Position numbers and translations under genes: made by a program. The notes beneath the pieces are model-generated. The model searched no databases. It was not told the origin of the DNA and saw only the letters and a list, made by a program, of their open reading frames with translations. From Sciurus carolinensis (lineage: Eukaryota; Chordata; Mammalia; Rodentia; Sciuridae): a stretch of 64,000 bases of DNA. The stretch covers positions 109,431,160 to 109,495,159 of the forward strand of contig NC_062219.1 of NCBI RefSeq assembly GCF_902686445.1, read 5' to 3'. Positions 48,301 to 58,470 of the stretch are shown piece after piece (position 1 is the stretch's first letter; every line of letters begins with the position of its first letter).

Positions 48301-51300
48301 CAATAGCTAGTCAATGGCAGAGTGTACCCAAAGCCCCCTCTAAGTATGAAGTCAGTGGTCTCACCATCCTTCACTGGATCATGACAAATTGTAATGACAG
48401 GAGTCTCTAATTCTCAGATTCTGGCTTTCAGTATAATGTTCCTGGGTTTGCTGCATGGTTTGGTTTTAGAACACTCCCTTTGAAGTTTTTCCTCAAACCT
48501 CAAAATGGTAATAAGTAGCAGTTCTTCTGAATACACCTGTGTAGGAAAATCTCTCACCTTAAGTTCAGAACTGGCAGTGAGAACTGATAGCTAATGATAT
48601 TACCATGTGAAAAAAGAGCACACAATTCAGTATTTGATTGGTAAGTAACCAGTAGCCGACTTTCTAATAAATTTACTCTTAATCCATAAATTCCATGCTT
48701 CCAAATTTTATGCTGAGAATATATAAGTTAAATTAACTAACAACATTCAAGTCAGAGAAAATACTAACTAATCTCCCATTGTTGTCTAGGTTCAATGATA
48801 GTTCCTGCAAATTGGAATTCTCCTCTGAGGACTGGTGAAAAATATCCACTTATTATCTTTTCTCATGGTCTTGGAGCATTTAGGTAATGTTTGAGAGATT
48901 AGACAGCTTTATCCTCTAGCAATTAATGACTGAATACATTTTTTCCCAAAAAAGGAATAGAAGATTTTAGAATGTCACACTGGCCCTTGTCCTGGGGGTG
49001 CTGGGCTTCCTCAAGAACCATGTGTGGTGTGCTGAGTTGTCCTGGTTCTGTCTTGTCAAGTCCTGTGTACATCATCTTATCCAAACCATACAACTATCCT
49101 TGAAGAAAGACTTTATTCCTAGTCCCATTTTGCAGTAATCACTGAAATTCATATAGCTGGTTAGTGGCAAAGTCAAGATTTAAAAACCCAGAACTCTCAA
49201 AGGCAATATTTATAATCACTGTGCCAGGGTTTTTCAACCTCAATGTTACCGATATTTGGGGCTAAATAATTTTATGCATCCTAGGGTGTTTAGCTGTGTC
49301 CCTCTACTAACTAGATGCCCTTAGTGTCCTTCTCCCGTTGTAATAACTAACACCTCTAGGCATTGTCAAAGGGACCCTAAGGGTTAAGGTCAGAGGACCA
49401 GAGCTCCACACTCTACCCGCAGGGCACTGGCCTCCCTATTCTGTTCCTGGTTGTCTTGGCAGAACCAGACTGTCATCATGCCTGGTAGTTGAAATACTTC
49501 TCTCTTTTTGTTTTGAAGGACAGTTTATTCTGCTATTGGTGTTGACCTGGCATCTCATGGGTTTATAGTAGCTGCTGTAGAACACAGGTATGTATTATGG
49601 TCTGTCTGGGTCATTAGACAAATACAGAGAATGTTGATGCCCACAATTATGCTTTTAATTTGATTCCAGTGCATTTTCAGCATGGTTGACATTGCCTTCT
49701 AGTATTGTGAAGACTGAACAAGGGGTTTTTACATGTCACTTGACGATGAACAATAAGGCCCATTTCCTAGAGCTCCCTTGGGGTCCTATTTAATTTAAAA
49801 AAATGTATAGTAAAACAGGAAACACAATTTAAAAAATCAGAAGAAAGTTCAGTCAAGGATGGAGTTGAGGAACATGGGTCAGATGAGGAGGGAAGGAACA
49901 CGTATAAAATCAGTTGTGTTTGTATTGTAGAGACGGATCCGCTTCTGCAACTTACTATTTTGAGGACCAGTCTGCTGCAGAAACAAGGAACAGGTCCTGG
50001 CTCTACTTTAAAACCCTAGAACAAAATGAGGAGGCGGATATACGAAAACAGCAGGTACTTTGTCATGAGAAGAGAGGTGTCCTGGTGGCCTTAAGCATGT
50101 ACAGAACGATGACATTCGTTAATTTAATTTTACACATGGCAAACTATACTCCTGGCTGTCCTACTTCCCATTACCAAAAGAACTGTCAGAAGATATCCAA
50201 GTAGCAAGATTCCCTTAACAAAATGTCTGGTTCACAGTAAAAGCAAACACAAGTCTTTCTGGCAGAATTCTCTGGTATTGAAACTTCTAATTTTAGACTC
50301 TCAGAAGTGATAGGAAATAAATCAATAGATCACCCACCCTTAGAAGCAATATGAAAAAATGGCTTCAGAGAGGCAGTGTACAACAGAGCTAAGAGTAAAG
50401 GCTTCACAATCCAGTTTACTACATTTGAAAGTTGAACTCTACTAGCTTTGTCACTTTGCTGTGGGCGGAATCAGGACAGATTTATCTCTTTTATTTCCAT
50501 GTTTTCTCTCTTACAAAACAGTGAGTTATAATAGCAGTATCTGTCTTACAGAGCTATTGGGACAATTAAGTGAAATAAAGCACATTGGTTGTTTCTTTGC
50601 AGTTGGCATTTTACATATGATGTGGCATTGAAGTCCACCCACATTTCATTGATGTAGACATTATTAGACAACAAGTGGAAACCCAGGGAGGTCAAATAAA
50701 TTATCCAAAAATCACACAGCACCTAAGCAAAGAGCCAGGCTTTGGACTTAATACCTCCCTGTGAAGCTGGTGCCCATGTCCCCGTACACTCTAATCACTC
50801 ACTCATTACTCAGATATTTCCAGTTCATAACAAACCAACTATTTTACCAAATGCAACCTCTACACAAACTTTAAGATAAATGTTAAAACCTTTTATCATT
50901 CTTTCTTCTATTAATCATATTAGGTGCAGCACAGAGCAAAGGAATGTTCCCAGGCTCTCAATGTGATTCTCGACATTGCTCATGGAAGGCCAGTGAAGGA
51001 TGTATTAAATTTAGGGTTTGATGTACAACAACTGAAGGTGAGCTTTAAAAAAACCATTCCCCCCAAACCCTGCCCATTGTTACTTATTGTTCTGTGTTGT
51101 GTGATTTTCAGCTATATTGTAGGGTAAAAGTCTATAGAAAACAAAAACAAAGCATTAAAAATATAGCAAAATATTATAGCAATGAAGAATGTATTAGGTT
51201 GAACTACAAATGAAATGACAAACAGTTTTAATCTACAAAAACAGCATGTTCGTATGGATCAACCTCCTATCTTCAGGGGAAATATTATAATTTCTTGGAC

Positions 51301-52294
51301 AGCTCCTACATGTTTTGGAACTTTAACTTGAAAAGTTGATTAAAAGTTTTGGACACAATTTTGGGAGGGGGTGGAAGAATATCAGAGTGGATGGCATGAG
51401 CGAAGACTCAAAAAAGTGTTCAGCGGTGATGTAGGGTGGAGTGCAGGCAGCAGGGAACTAGAAGCAGTTTGGTTTGAGGATAAGATGATGGTCTGTGCTC
51501 CAAGTCAATGAAGAGTTTGCAGTCCCTCAAGCAGCCTCTTTTTCTCCAGTATCCAGGCCTTTGTACATGTTGACCTCTTGGCCTGACACACCCTTCCCCT
51601 CAACTGACTCCTGCCTTATCATCAACAATCTAGTCGGCATCACACCCTCCAAGAAGGGTGCATGACCCCCAGACCCTGTCCCCATCTGGATTAACTGTCT
51701 ATCAGAATTTAACACCAAATATCCCAATCAATAAATGGGCTAAGGAACTGAACAGACTCTTCACTGAAGAAGATATACAATCAAACAATAAATATATGAC
51801 AAAATTTAAACATCTCTAGCAATTAAAGAAATGTAAATCAGGGCTGGGGAGATAGCTCAGCTGGTAGAGTGCTTGCCTCAAAAGCACCAGGCCCTGAGTT
51901 CACTCCCCAGTACCGCAAAAAAAAAAAAAAAAAAGAAATGCAAATCAAAACTACTCAAGGATTTCATCTTACTGCAATCAGAAGGCAATTATGAAGAATA
52001 CAGCAACAATAAATGTTGGCGAGGGTGTAGGGGAAAATGTACTCTCATACATTGCTGATGGGAATACAAAATGGTGCAACCATTATGGAAAGCAGCATGG
52101 AGATTCCTCAGAAAACTTGGCATAGAACCACCATTTGCCCACTTATTCCACTTCTTGGTTTATACCCAAAGGACTTAAAATCAGCATACTACAGTGACAC
52201 AGCCACATCAATGTTTTTCACAGTTCAACTCACAATAACTAACCCACCTAGATGCCCTTCAACAGATGAATGGTTAAACAAAATGTGGTATAAT

Positions 52295-52342
<48 letters not shown>

Positions 52343-55300
52343 CATACACACACACATACACGATAGTATTACTCAGCTTTAAAGAAGAATGAACTTCTTT
52401 AAATGAAGAATGAAATTATGGCATTTGCTGGTAATTGAATGGAGTTGGAGAATATCACACTAAGCAAAGTAAGTCAAACCCAAAAACACCAAAGGCCAAA
52501 TGTTTTCTCTGATATGCAGATGCTAATTCACAATAAGTGGGGTGGCTAGGGAAGAATAGAGTTATTTTATATTAGGTAGAGGGGAGTGAAGGGAAGGGAA
52601 AGGATATGGGGGTAGGAAGGATAGTAGAGTGGAACAGATATTATTACCTCATGTGCATATATGACTGCATGACTGATGTGATCCAACAATATGTACAATC
52701 AGAAAATGTGAAATTATACTCCATTTATGTATGATCTATCAAAATGTATAAATACATTCTACTGTCATGTACAACTAATTAGAACAAATAAAAAAAATTT
52801 TTTTAAAGAAATCAAGTACATACCCATGCCTGTGAAATGAGTAATGACTGTATGATTGACAAGATCATGTAGTCTATTCTTCTCACACCATACTTATGGA
52901 TGTTTTATCATGCTTTTTCACATAGGGCTCCATCGATAGGAATAAAATAGCAGTAATTGGACATTCTTTTGGTGGAGCAACAGTTTTTCAGGCTCTTAGT
53001 GAAGACCAGAGATTCAGGTAAGAGAATAAGACAAATAAAGCAAAGTAACAGTAAATTATTAGAAGAGGGGGAGTAAGAACACATGTGAGACATAATTTTT
53101 TTTATCAAAGTCCTAGTGAAAAAAAGGGATGTGTCCAGGCTTACAAGTCAATCCCTTTGCCTCCATCAGGTACTCTATATAAATTTACCTAGGCAGAAAC
53201 CATTTACTTCTCCTGCTATAAAAAACTCTTCCCAACTTCCTCCATCATTCTTATTTATCCTCTCAAGAGCTTAATGTTTTGACTTGGAAATTCATCTTTA
53301 TACACCTTGGTTCTTACATACTGATTGTGATAATAATATTGCCATCTTAAAATATTTCTAGACTTTCCCATTAGAAAGGGTTTTTTAAAATTAGTTTTTC
53401 CTCCCTCTATCTTTAAGGTAGAGCTGGATGTAAAAGCACACAGTTATTTGTGTAGGAGTCAGGACCAGATCCCACCCAGTTTTCTAACTTGCAGAAATAT
53501 TTTCTTTCTTGAACTGCTTCATTCCAGACAGGTGAGATCACATAGAACCAACCATATCGAAAGTAGGCAAGATCATTTGTGAAATTTAACATTAAATTGT
53601 TTAAAATCTGTTTCAGTTTCTTCTTTCATCCACTGAGTGCCTCAAAGGGGTTGTTCAAAAGGTCAGAAAACATAAACTTGCTTGTAAAAAAAAAAAAGTT
53701 AGTGACACTTTAAATGACGTCTTCCTACATTTTTCTGCAGCTCTCTGATAATTTTTCAAGTAAAGCAATGAATCCATTTGTGGCACTGGAACAGGTATAA
53801 TAAATACACTATGGAGTGTCCAGAAGCTCTGGAAACACAGAGGAAATAGTGCATTTATTGTACTTTTTTGAGACACCCCACAGTTTTGAAGAAATGACTT
53901 TTTAGTTTTAAATTTATTTTGAAAATGATGTAACAAAAATGGAAAATGAAATGGAAAATGATGTAACAAAAAAAAGAAAATATCTTTTCAGAGGTTGCAG
54001 TTCCTAAACACCTCCTACAGAAAATGATTATATAATTACAGGTCTGCTACCTTATAAAACTAATGATATCCCCTTTTCACATTGAAGTGTAATAGCTCTT
54101 AACCCCAGCAAGATAACCCATAATAAATTGGTGTGTTAGAAAGCCCTATATGTTGACCAGTGTGTAAGCAGCCTTTCTTCATCACTGTCAACAACTATCT
54201 GCAGGTGTGGTATTGCCCTTGATCCGTGGATGTATCCAGTGAGTGATGATGTGTATTCCAAAATCCCTCAGCCCCTCTTCTTTATCAACTCAGAACGATT
54301 CCAGTCTCCTAATGACATCATAAAAATGACAAAATTCTATCTACCTGATAAAGAAAGAAAAATGATTACAATCAAGTAAGTATTAGTGACTTACTTCATC
54401 TAAAACAGAAACTTTGAACTTGGACAAATGTCAACAGTTATTATTTGATAGCCATTACAGAACTGCTAAATCAGTTATTTAGACTGTTAGATGGTCTCAG
54501 TTTCTAATTACATTTACTCTCTTCAAAATGAAAATGCTTTCAGTAATGTTAATGCATATAGTGTAGGTACTAGTAATTTAAATTTGCATTAGACTATGTA
54601 CACCTCTTATCTAAACACATTTTTGAAGGTGGGATGGGGGAACAAAGTATTTCATCCTTATGCCAGGCTAGAAACTCCTAAAGAAGTAGTCAGATCATCT
54701 ACTGTGCTGACCTGTTGGAAAGAATCTGAATTTATTAATTCCCCAGAACTTTTAACAAGGTGCTCTTGAGGGTTAGCATTATGCTTCTATCCTGAATATG
54801 AGAAAGAACTCCAAATAGGATTTTGAACTCACAATAAGATATTACAAAGCAAAGAGGGTGGAACTCAGCTTCTCCATGTGAAACCCAGTTTATTTAGGGA
54901 AAAGGGCAGGAAGGAAACACATAGAGTAGTCTCCCCCTTATCTGTAATTATCATTCCACATTTGTGTTTTCCATAGTTTTAGTTACCCATGATAGAGAAA
55001 TATTAATGAGAAAAATTCCAGAAACAGACAATTTATCAGTTCTAAATGTGTGCCATGTTCAGTTGCATAATGAAATTGTGTACCATTGCTGCATGCTGCC
55101 TAGGACATGAATCATCCCTTGTCCAATGTATCCACACTGTATATGCTACCCACTTGTTAGTCACTTAGTACCATCTCAGTTATTAGATCAACTATCACAG
55201 TATCATAATGCTTGTGTTTAAGTGTGGCTCAATATGATATTTTGAGGGAGATCAAATTCATATAATTTTTATTATAGTATATTTTTACAGTTGTTCTATT

Positions 55301-57874
55301 TTATTGTTATTCCCAATATGTTATTGTTACCTAATTTATAAACTTTATCATAGGCATGGATATATAGGGAAAAAAAATTACATGTAGGGTTCTGTACTTC
55401 CTGTGATTTCATATATCCGCTTTGGATAGAGGGGAACTACTGGACAGCATGGGCAATAGCCACTATGGAATCAGAAAATGGAGGAGTCTTTTCCAACTAA
55501 AAAGAAGGGATGGCACCAGGATATCATCATATAGGATTGAGGGAGCTTAGATAGATTTGAGGAAAGGTCTGGGTATTTCAGGTAAAGACTTCAAGTTAGC
55601 TTATTTGTATGTGCAAGCCTAATGCTGACAATTACTACAGCTCACCTGTTCCTCCTTCAAACCTATTTCCTTCTTGGTTCTCACTTTTTTCTTTCCCATT
55701 TTCTTTCAAGAAATCTTGAAAAAATAGCTTGCATTTAACATTTCATGCACTTCTATGCACTCTTTGACACTTGTAGTCTAACTTCCTGAGCCCCACCTCC
55801 ACCACAGCATGGACACTTAAAGTCCTGCTTCAGCTCACAGCACACACAGCCTCTGCAGTCCCAGCCTTTCTCACCCATCCGTGCTTCATGGCTGACTACC
55901 TGTCCTGCACCCTTGGCTACCATGAGCTCCCTTATCCAGTCTCTTGAATCATTCATCCCACTCTTCTCAGGCCATTCTCACCCCATCCAGGCTTCTGCTC
56001 TCAGCTCTCTTATGACCCTGTCTCTATTTACCTTCTTTATATTTCTGACACTCAAGTTTTGACTGGAATGTGGGGAAGAGGGAGAGGGAGACAGTGGCTG
56101 TGCTTTGAGCTTAGGTGGCTAAAAGGATGATGCTCTGCTTTTGGAACCTGCAAAGTGAAGAGGAAGAGTCGTAGTGGGTGGGGCCGGTCTGAGGTTGGGT
56201 TTTAGCCTTGGAATTTCTTGAGAACTTGCAAGACTAGGTCAAGACATCTGGCCACAAATTGGAAATGTACCGAACTTGCCTGCTATTATAGAAGAAACCT
56301 TTGGGGTATATGATGCTTCAAAATGAGAAAGGAACTGGCCTGAGAATAGAATCTCAAGGAATGCCTACATTTAGGTGGAAGAGTCAAGTCAGAAGTGAAG
56401 ATGTGATGTCAAGGAAATGAAGAGAGGTGCAAGAGTCACCAAGTATCAAAAAAAGTGGGGAGCCTTCTATCTGATGTTAGACTGTTGATGAATTTAGACC
56501 AATACAGGGACAGGTGTTTGATATTGTTGCTATTATTTAATAGATAAAAAGAATTAACTCTGTAGTGTTTTACAAACATCAAATACATATTAAGATAAGT
56601 GTCAGGTGTGAGGGACAAGCTCCATCTCTTGAGTTCAAGGTCTTTCAACACATAGCACATTCCATTCACACAAATTGGAAGTATTAGAAAGTGGGAATTG
56701 GGCCAGGCATGGTGGCACATACCTGTAATTTCAGCAGCTTAGGAGGCTGAGGCAGGAGGATCACAAGTTCAAAGCCAGCCTCAGCAACTTAGTGAGACCC
56801 CATCTCTAAATAAAAAAGGACTGGGGATGTGACTCAGTGGCCAAGTGCCCCTGGGTTCACTCCACAGTACCAAAAAATATAACTTAAAAAAAAAGTGGGA
56901 ATCATTTCTTCTAAAATCAAGATACCAAGATTCTTTGTTTTTCTAGCAGGAGAGGTCTGTACTTTAGGATCTCTAAATGAATAGCCTGTTACCCTCAAAT
57001 ACATGTAAGGAAATCAAATTACAGGTTTTCTTTCCTTGACTTTCAGTAAATAAACGAATGGGGCCAGGATCTTTTTTCATCTCAGTTACAAAAGTAATTT
57101 TATCAAATAACATGGTGTAAATTTCTCATTTCTCTTTTAGGGGTTCAGTCCATCATAATTTTGCTGACTTCACTTTTGCAGCTGGTAAAATAATTGGACA
57201 CATATTCAAATTTAAAGGACATATAGATTCAGGGGTTGCTATTGACCTCATCGACAAAGCGTCATTAGCTTTCTTACAAAAGTATTTAGGTAAGAAATGA
57301 ATCATATTTCCTAAACTGATATTCTCCAGACAAAAGCGTGTTATTTAACAGTCTAGTTTTAACTATTTCTAGTTGGTTTACAATTCAACAAAGCAGTAAA
57401 TCAATTCGAAAGCAAAAATTTGAGAGAGAGAGTTTTGCTACTTTGTATACTATTCAACATAGAAAGCAATTCTACTTGTTAAAAGTTAGTTTCTCCATAA
57501 AACCTTGCGGGGGGGGGGGGACTTGCCTATTGGGGATACTGACAAAAAGAAGGGTGCCTCACTCCTACAGTTCATGCAGTTGATGAAGCCCTGGGACAGC
57601 TGACATGGAACACCTTGCCACTGTCATTGTGCAATTTGCTTAATGTCTAGTTCTATAGTGCCCTCTAGAGGTTCTGGACTATTCAGTGCTCACAAATGTT
57701 TAATATGTTTGTTAATGTTTATGTTTTGTAGGACTTCATAAAGATTTCGATCAGTGGGACCCTCTGATGGAAGGAGATGATGAGAATCTAATTCCAGGAC
57801 CAAAAATTCATACACCCACCCAACTTGACACTCCACAGAACTCTATGGGAATAGAGAAAATGAATGTGAATTAA
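41582..57874 (+). CDS. PLA2G7: PLA2G7, platelet-activating factor acetylhydrolase / Lp-PLA2 (11 coding exons)
   Basis: Secreted group VIIA phospholipase A2 that hydrolyses the sn-2 acetyl group of platelet-activating factor and short or oxidised acyl chains of phospholipids, in plasma bound to lipoproteins. The eleven coding exons join in frame to 443 codons plus stop (human is 441). Residues 1-21 are a signal peptide (hydrophobic [14 protein letters not shown], predicted cut before Phe22-Asp23-Trp24). The alpha/beta-hydrolase core has the nucleophile elbow GHSFGG with Ser273, Asp296 in GIALDPWMY and His351 in GSVHHNF, an intact catalytic triad at human numbering. HGLGAF (151-156) carries the oxyanion residue Leu153. 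The start ATG has A at -3 and G at +4. Unlike human it has Glu115-Pro116, sequons at Asn76 and Asn200, and none in the C-terminal tail. All introns are GT-AG. Confidence 0.97.
44260..44465 (+). repeat. MIR element
   Basis: gttgagtgcctattatagga, ttattaatgaagatcagaga and agttgcctaggccagagca. Confidence 0.65.
44575..44705. repeat. Nonautonomous DNA transposon-like relic
   Basis: agtgtttcttaaactttact, agaacatgcatttccaagct and gctttgagtagcaag resemble the hAT-type relics at 6.6 and 7.7 kb. Family uncertain. Confidence 0.4.
45313..45352. repeat. (TG)n microsatellite
   Basis: About 19 uninterrupted TG units. Confidence 0.95.
46000..46024. repeat. Short tandem duplication
   Basis: atactggggagatat is repeated head to tail (atatactggggagat twice). 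Confidence 0.8.
46600..46721 (+). CDS. PLA2G7: PLA2G7 exon 3
   Basis: Acceptor atttttcag, donor accaataag/gtaata. Encodes residues 37-77, including [19 protein letters not shown], strongly like human. Asn76-Lys77-Ser78 makes an N-glycosylation sequon across the next junction. Confidence 0.97.
46722..47162 (+). other. PLA2G7: PLA2G7 intron 3 (441 bp)
   Basis: Unique AT-rich sequence; no repeat or gene recognised. Confidence 0.8.
47163..47307 (+). CDS. PLA2G7: PLA2G7 exon 4 (residues 78-125; lipoprotein-contact segment)
   Basis: Acceptor tttccttaacag, donor ttatatg/gtaaga. Encodes [14 protein letters not shown] ... LWIPNKEYF ... [10 protein letters not shown]. Glu115-Pro116 stand where human has Trp115-Leu116, and His92 where human has Arg92. 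Confidence 0.97.
47308..48789 (+). other. PLA2G7: PLA2G7 intron 4 (1.5 kb)
   Basis: Contains a MIR near 48.15-48.37 kb; the rest is unrecognised. Confidence 0.8.
48150..48370 (+). repeat. MIR element
   Basis: gaatctgaagctcagagagt, aatagctagtcaatggcaga and cccaaagccccctctaa. Confidence 0.6.
48790..48883 (+). CDS. PLA2G7: PLA2G7 exon 5 (oxyanion-loop exon)
   Basis: Acceptor attgttgtctag, donor gcatttag/gtaatg. Encodes residues 126-156 plus part of Arg157, with PANWNSPLR and [10 protein letters not shown]. Confidence 0.97.
48884..49518 (+). other. PLA2G7: PLA2G7 intron 5 (635 bp)
   Basis: MIR-like sequence about 49.05-49.22 kb followed by a reverse MER5 relic. Confidence 0.75.
49225..49390 (-). 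mobile_element. MER5A-type DNA transposon relic
   Basis: gggtttttcaacctcaatgt, tagctgtgtccctctactaa, ctagatgcccttagtgtcc and aggcattgtcaaaggga, in reverse MER5 order. Confidence 0.75.
49519..49587 (+). CDS. PLA2G7: PLA2G7 exon 6
   Basis: Acceptor gttttgaag, donor aacacag/gtatgt. Completes Arg157 and encodes [22 protein letters not shown]. Confidence 0.97.
49588..49930 (+). other. PLA2G7: PLA2G7 intron 6 (343 bp)
   Basis: No recognised feature. Confidence 0.8.
49931..50054 (+). CDS. PLA2G7: PLA2G7 exon 7
   Basis: Acceptor ttgtattgtag, donor acagcag/gtactt. Encodes residues 180-221, with [17 protein letters not shown]. Tyr205 (a human LDL-contact residue) is conserved. Thr198 and the sequon Asn200-Arg-Ser differ from human. 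Confidence 0.97.
50055..50923 (+). other. PLA2G7: PLA2G7 intron 7 (869 bp)
   Basis: A reverse MIR (50.39-50.59 kb: agctttgtcactttgctg, acagagctattgggacaa) and a forward MIR-like stretch (50.6-50.79 kb). Confidence 0.7.
50924..51037 (+). CDS. PLA2G7: PLA2G7 exon 8
   Basis: Acceptor atcatattag, donor caactgaag/gtgagc. Encodes residues 222-259 ([18 protein letters not shown] ...). Confidence 0.97.
51839..51935 (+). mobile_element. ID SINE inserted in L1, with target-site duplication
   Basis: ggctggggagatagctcagc, gtagagtgcttgcctcaaaa, ttcactccccagtaccgc and an A18 tail. Flanks are gaaatgtaaatca and gaaatgcaaatca. The host L1 sequence resumes immediately after. Confidence 0.95.
52296..52361. 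repeat. (TA)n(CA)n microsatellite
   Basis: About 21 TA units followed by catacatacacacaca inside the L1 3' UTR. Confidence 0.95.
52926..53017 (+). CDS. PLA2G7: PLA2G7 exon 9 (catalytic serine)
   Basis: Acceptor ctttttcacatag, donor agattcag/gtaaga. Encodes residues 260-289 and part of 290: [19 protein letters not shown]. The lipase motif GxSxG is complete, with Ser273 as nucleophile. Val279, lost in the human V279F null allele, is present. Confidence 0.98.
53018..54204 (+). other. PLA2G7: PLA2G7 intron 9 (1.2 kb)
   Basis: No clear repeat or gene; a 20-base near-repeat (gaaaatgatgtaacaaaa) occurs twice near 53.92-53.97 kb. Confidence 0.75.
54205..54375 (+). CDS. PLA2G7: PLA2G7 exon 10 (catalytic aspartate)
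   Basis: Acceptor actatctgcag, donor acaatcaa/gtaagt. Encodes residues 290-346 and part of 347: [17 protein letters not shown] ... [12 protein letters not shown] ... KERKMITI. Asp296 is the triad acid. Confidence 0.98.
54925..55440 (+). mobile_element. Tigger-type DNA transposon (nonautonomous)
   Basis: cccccttatctgtaattatc at the left, gacatgaatcatcccttgtc, cccacttgttagtcacttag inside and cctgtgatttcatatatccg at the right. Second copy of the type seen at 28655-29205. Confidence 0.75.
56702..56892 (+). mobile_element. B1-ID SINE with target-site duplication
   Basis: ggccaggcatggtggcacat, tgaggcaggaggatcacaag, then ctggggatgtgactcagtgg and an A-tail. Flanking repeats are agtgggaatt and agtgggaatc. 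Confidence 0.92.
57141..57289 (+). CDS. PLA2G7: PLA2G7 exon 11 (catalytic histidine)
   Basis: Acceptor tctcttttag, donor gtatttag/gtaaga. Encodes [17 protein letters not shown] ... [10 protein letters not shown]. His351 completes the triad. Ile368-Phe369 stand where human has Met368-Leu369, and Val379 is present. Confidence 0.98.
57290..57731 (+). other. PLA2G7: PLA2G7 intron 11 (442 bp)
   Basis: No gene or repeat except a G14 run near 57507-57520. Confidence 0.8.
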
Positions 57875-57953
57875 AACTTTATTGAAAGTTTCATTTAAAA
57901 ACTGAAAGAGAGAGAGAGAGAGAGAGAGAGAAGAGAAAGAGAGAGGGCAAGAG

Positions 57954-57994
<41 letters not shown>

Positions 57995-58470
57995 GAGAAA
58001 GAGAGAGGGCGAGAGGAAGAAAGAGAGAGAGAGAGAGAGAGCTCAATTGTATTTTCTCAAATAACTTATACCTTAAAATTTAGGCTGTACTGTAGTAGTG
58101 ATTGAGGTTTGGACTAAGAATTTTTTTCTCTTTAAGGAAAGATTGCAATATACAAAAATCATACCAGTTCAAATTATATTTTTACTTGGTTGATCTTTTT
58201 CTGTCTCAAAATTAAAATTGGCTTTTATGTTACTTTAATTAATGGAAGTATATTAAAACAGGCACAATGCTAATGAAAACCTGTTGTGATAAGATTCCCT
58301 AAACATACAGTAAAAATAGATGTTCTTGTCCTTTATTCTCTATTAGCAGTAGTAGAATCGAGTTTTAGCAAAATGATATTCTAGGTAGAACTGGGCAGTG
58401 TTTCTCTTTAACTTTTGGTCATGATGAGAAAAATTAGATCTGGTTGATAATAAAGTCATTGTTTTAATGC
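57732..58470 (+). CDS. PLA2G7: PLA2G7 exon 12 (C terminus, stop at 57872-57874, 3' UTR)
   Basis: Acceptor ttatgttttgtag. The coding part (57732-57874) encodes [19 protein letters not shown] then a divergent tail ending GIEKMNVN. Human sequons NTT and NSS of the tail are replaced by non-sequon residues. The 3' UTR starts with a long GA array. AATAAA at 58449-58454 is the likely polyadenylation signal, so the exact end is approximate. Confidence 0.92.
57905..58041. repeat. (GA)n compound microsatellite in PLA2G7 3' UTR
   Basis: About 137 bases of GA repeats with two related interruptions (agaaagagagagggcaagag and agaaagagagagggcgagag), suggesting internal duplication of the array. Confidence 0.93.
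58449..58454 (+). terminator. PLA2G7: PLA2G7 polyadenylation signal (candidate)
   Basis: Canonical AATAAA 575 bases after the stop codon, followed by a T-rich stretch (cattgttttaatg). It is the first canonical hexamer downstream of the stop that I found. Confidence 0.6.

Larger units (their letters stand above)
51705..52805 (+). mobile_element. L1 3' end (truncated), with nested ID SINE
   Basis: ORF2 C-terminal region in sense (cccaatcaataaatgggcta, ttggcgagggtgtaggggaa, tgatgggaatacaaaatggt, gatgcccttcaacagatgaa) followed by a 3' UTR ending in agaacaaataaaa. The reading frame is broken, so only a relic of the reverse-transcriptase ORF end remains. Its 3' UTR is shared with 6080-6215. Confidence 0.92.
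51038..52925 (+). other. PLA2G7: PLA2G7 intron 8 (1.9 kb)
   Basis: Mostly an L1 3' end with a nested ID element and a (TA)n array, plus a short L2-like stretch near 51.53-51.68 kb. Confidence 0.85.
54376..57140 (+). other. PLA2G7: PLA2G7 intron 10 (2.8 kb)
   Basis: Holds a Tigger-type element (54.93-55.44 kb) and a B1-ID SINE (56.70-56.89 kb). 55.6-56.6 kb is not confidently assigned. Confidence 0.8.

Noticed and set aside
52296..52361. Regulatory TATA-rich region
   Set aside because: It is a microsatellite inside an L1 3' UTR.
51705..52805. Active L1 with reverse transcriptase
   Set aside because: Only the 3' end remains, interrupted by a SINE and frame breaks.
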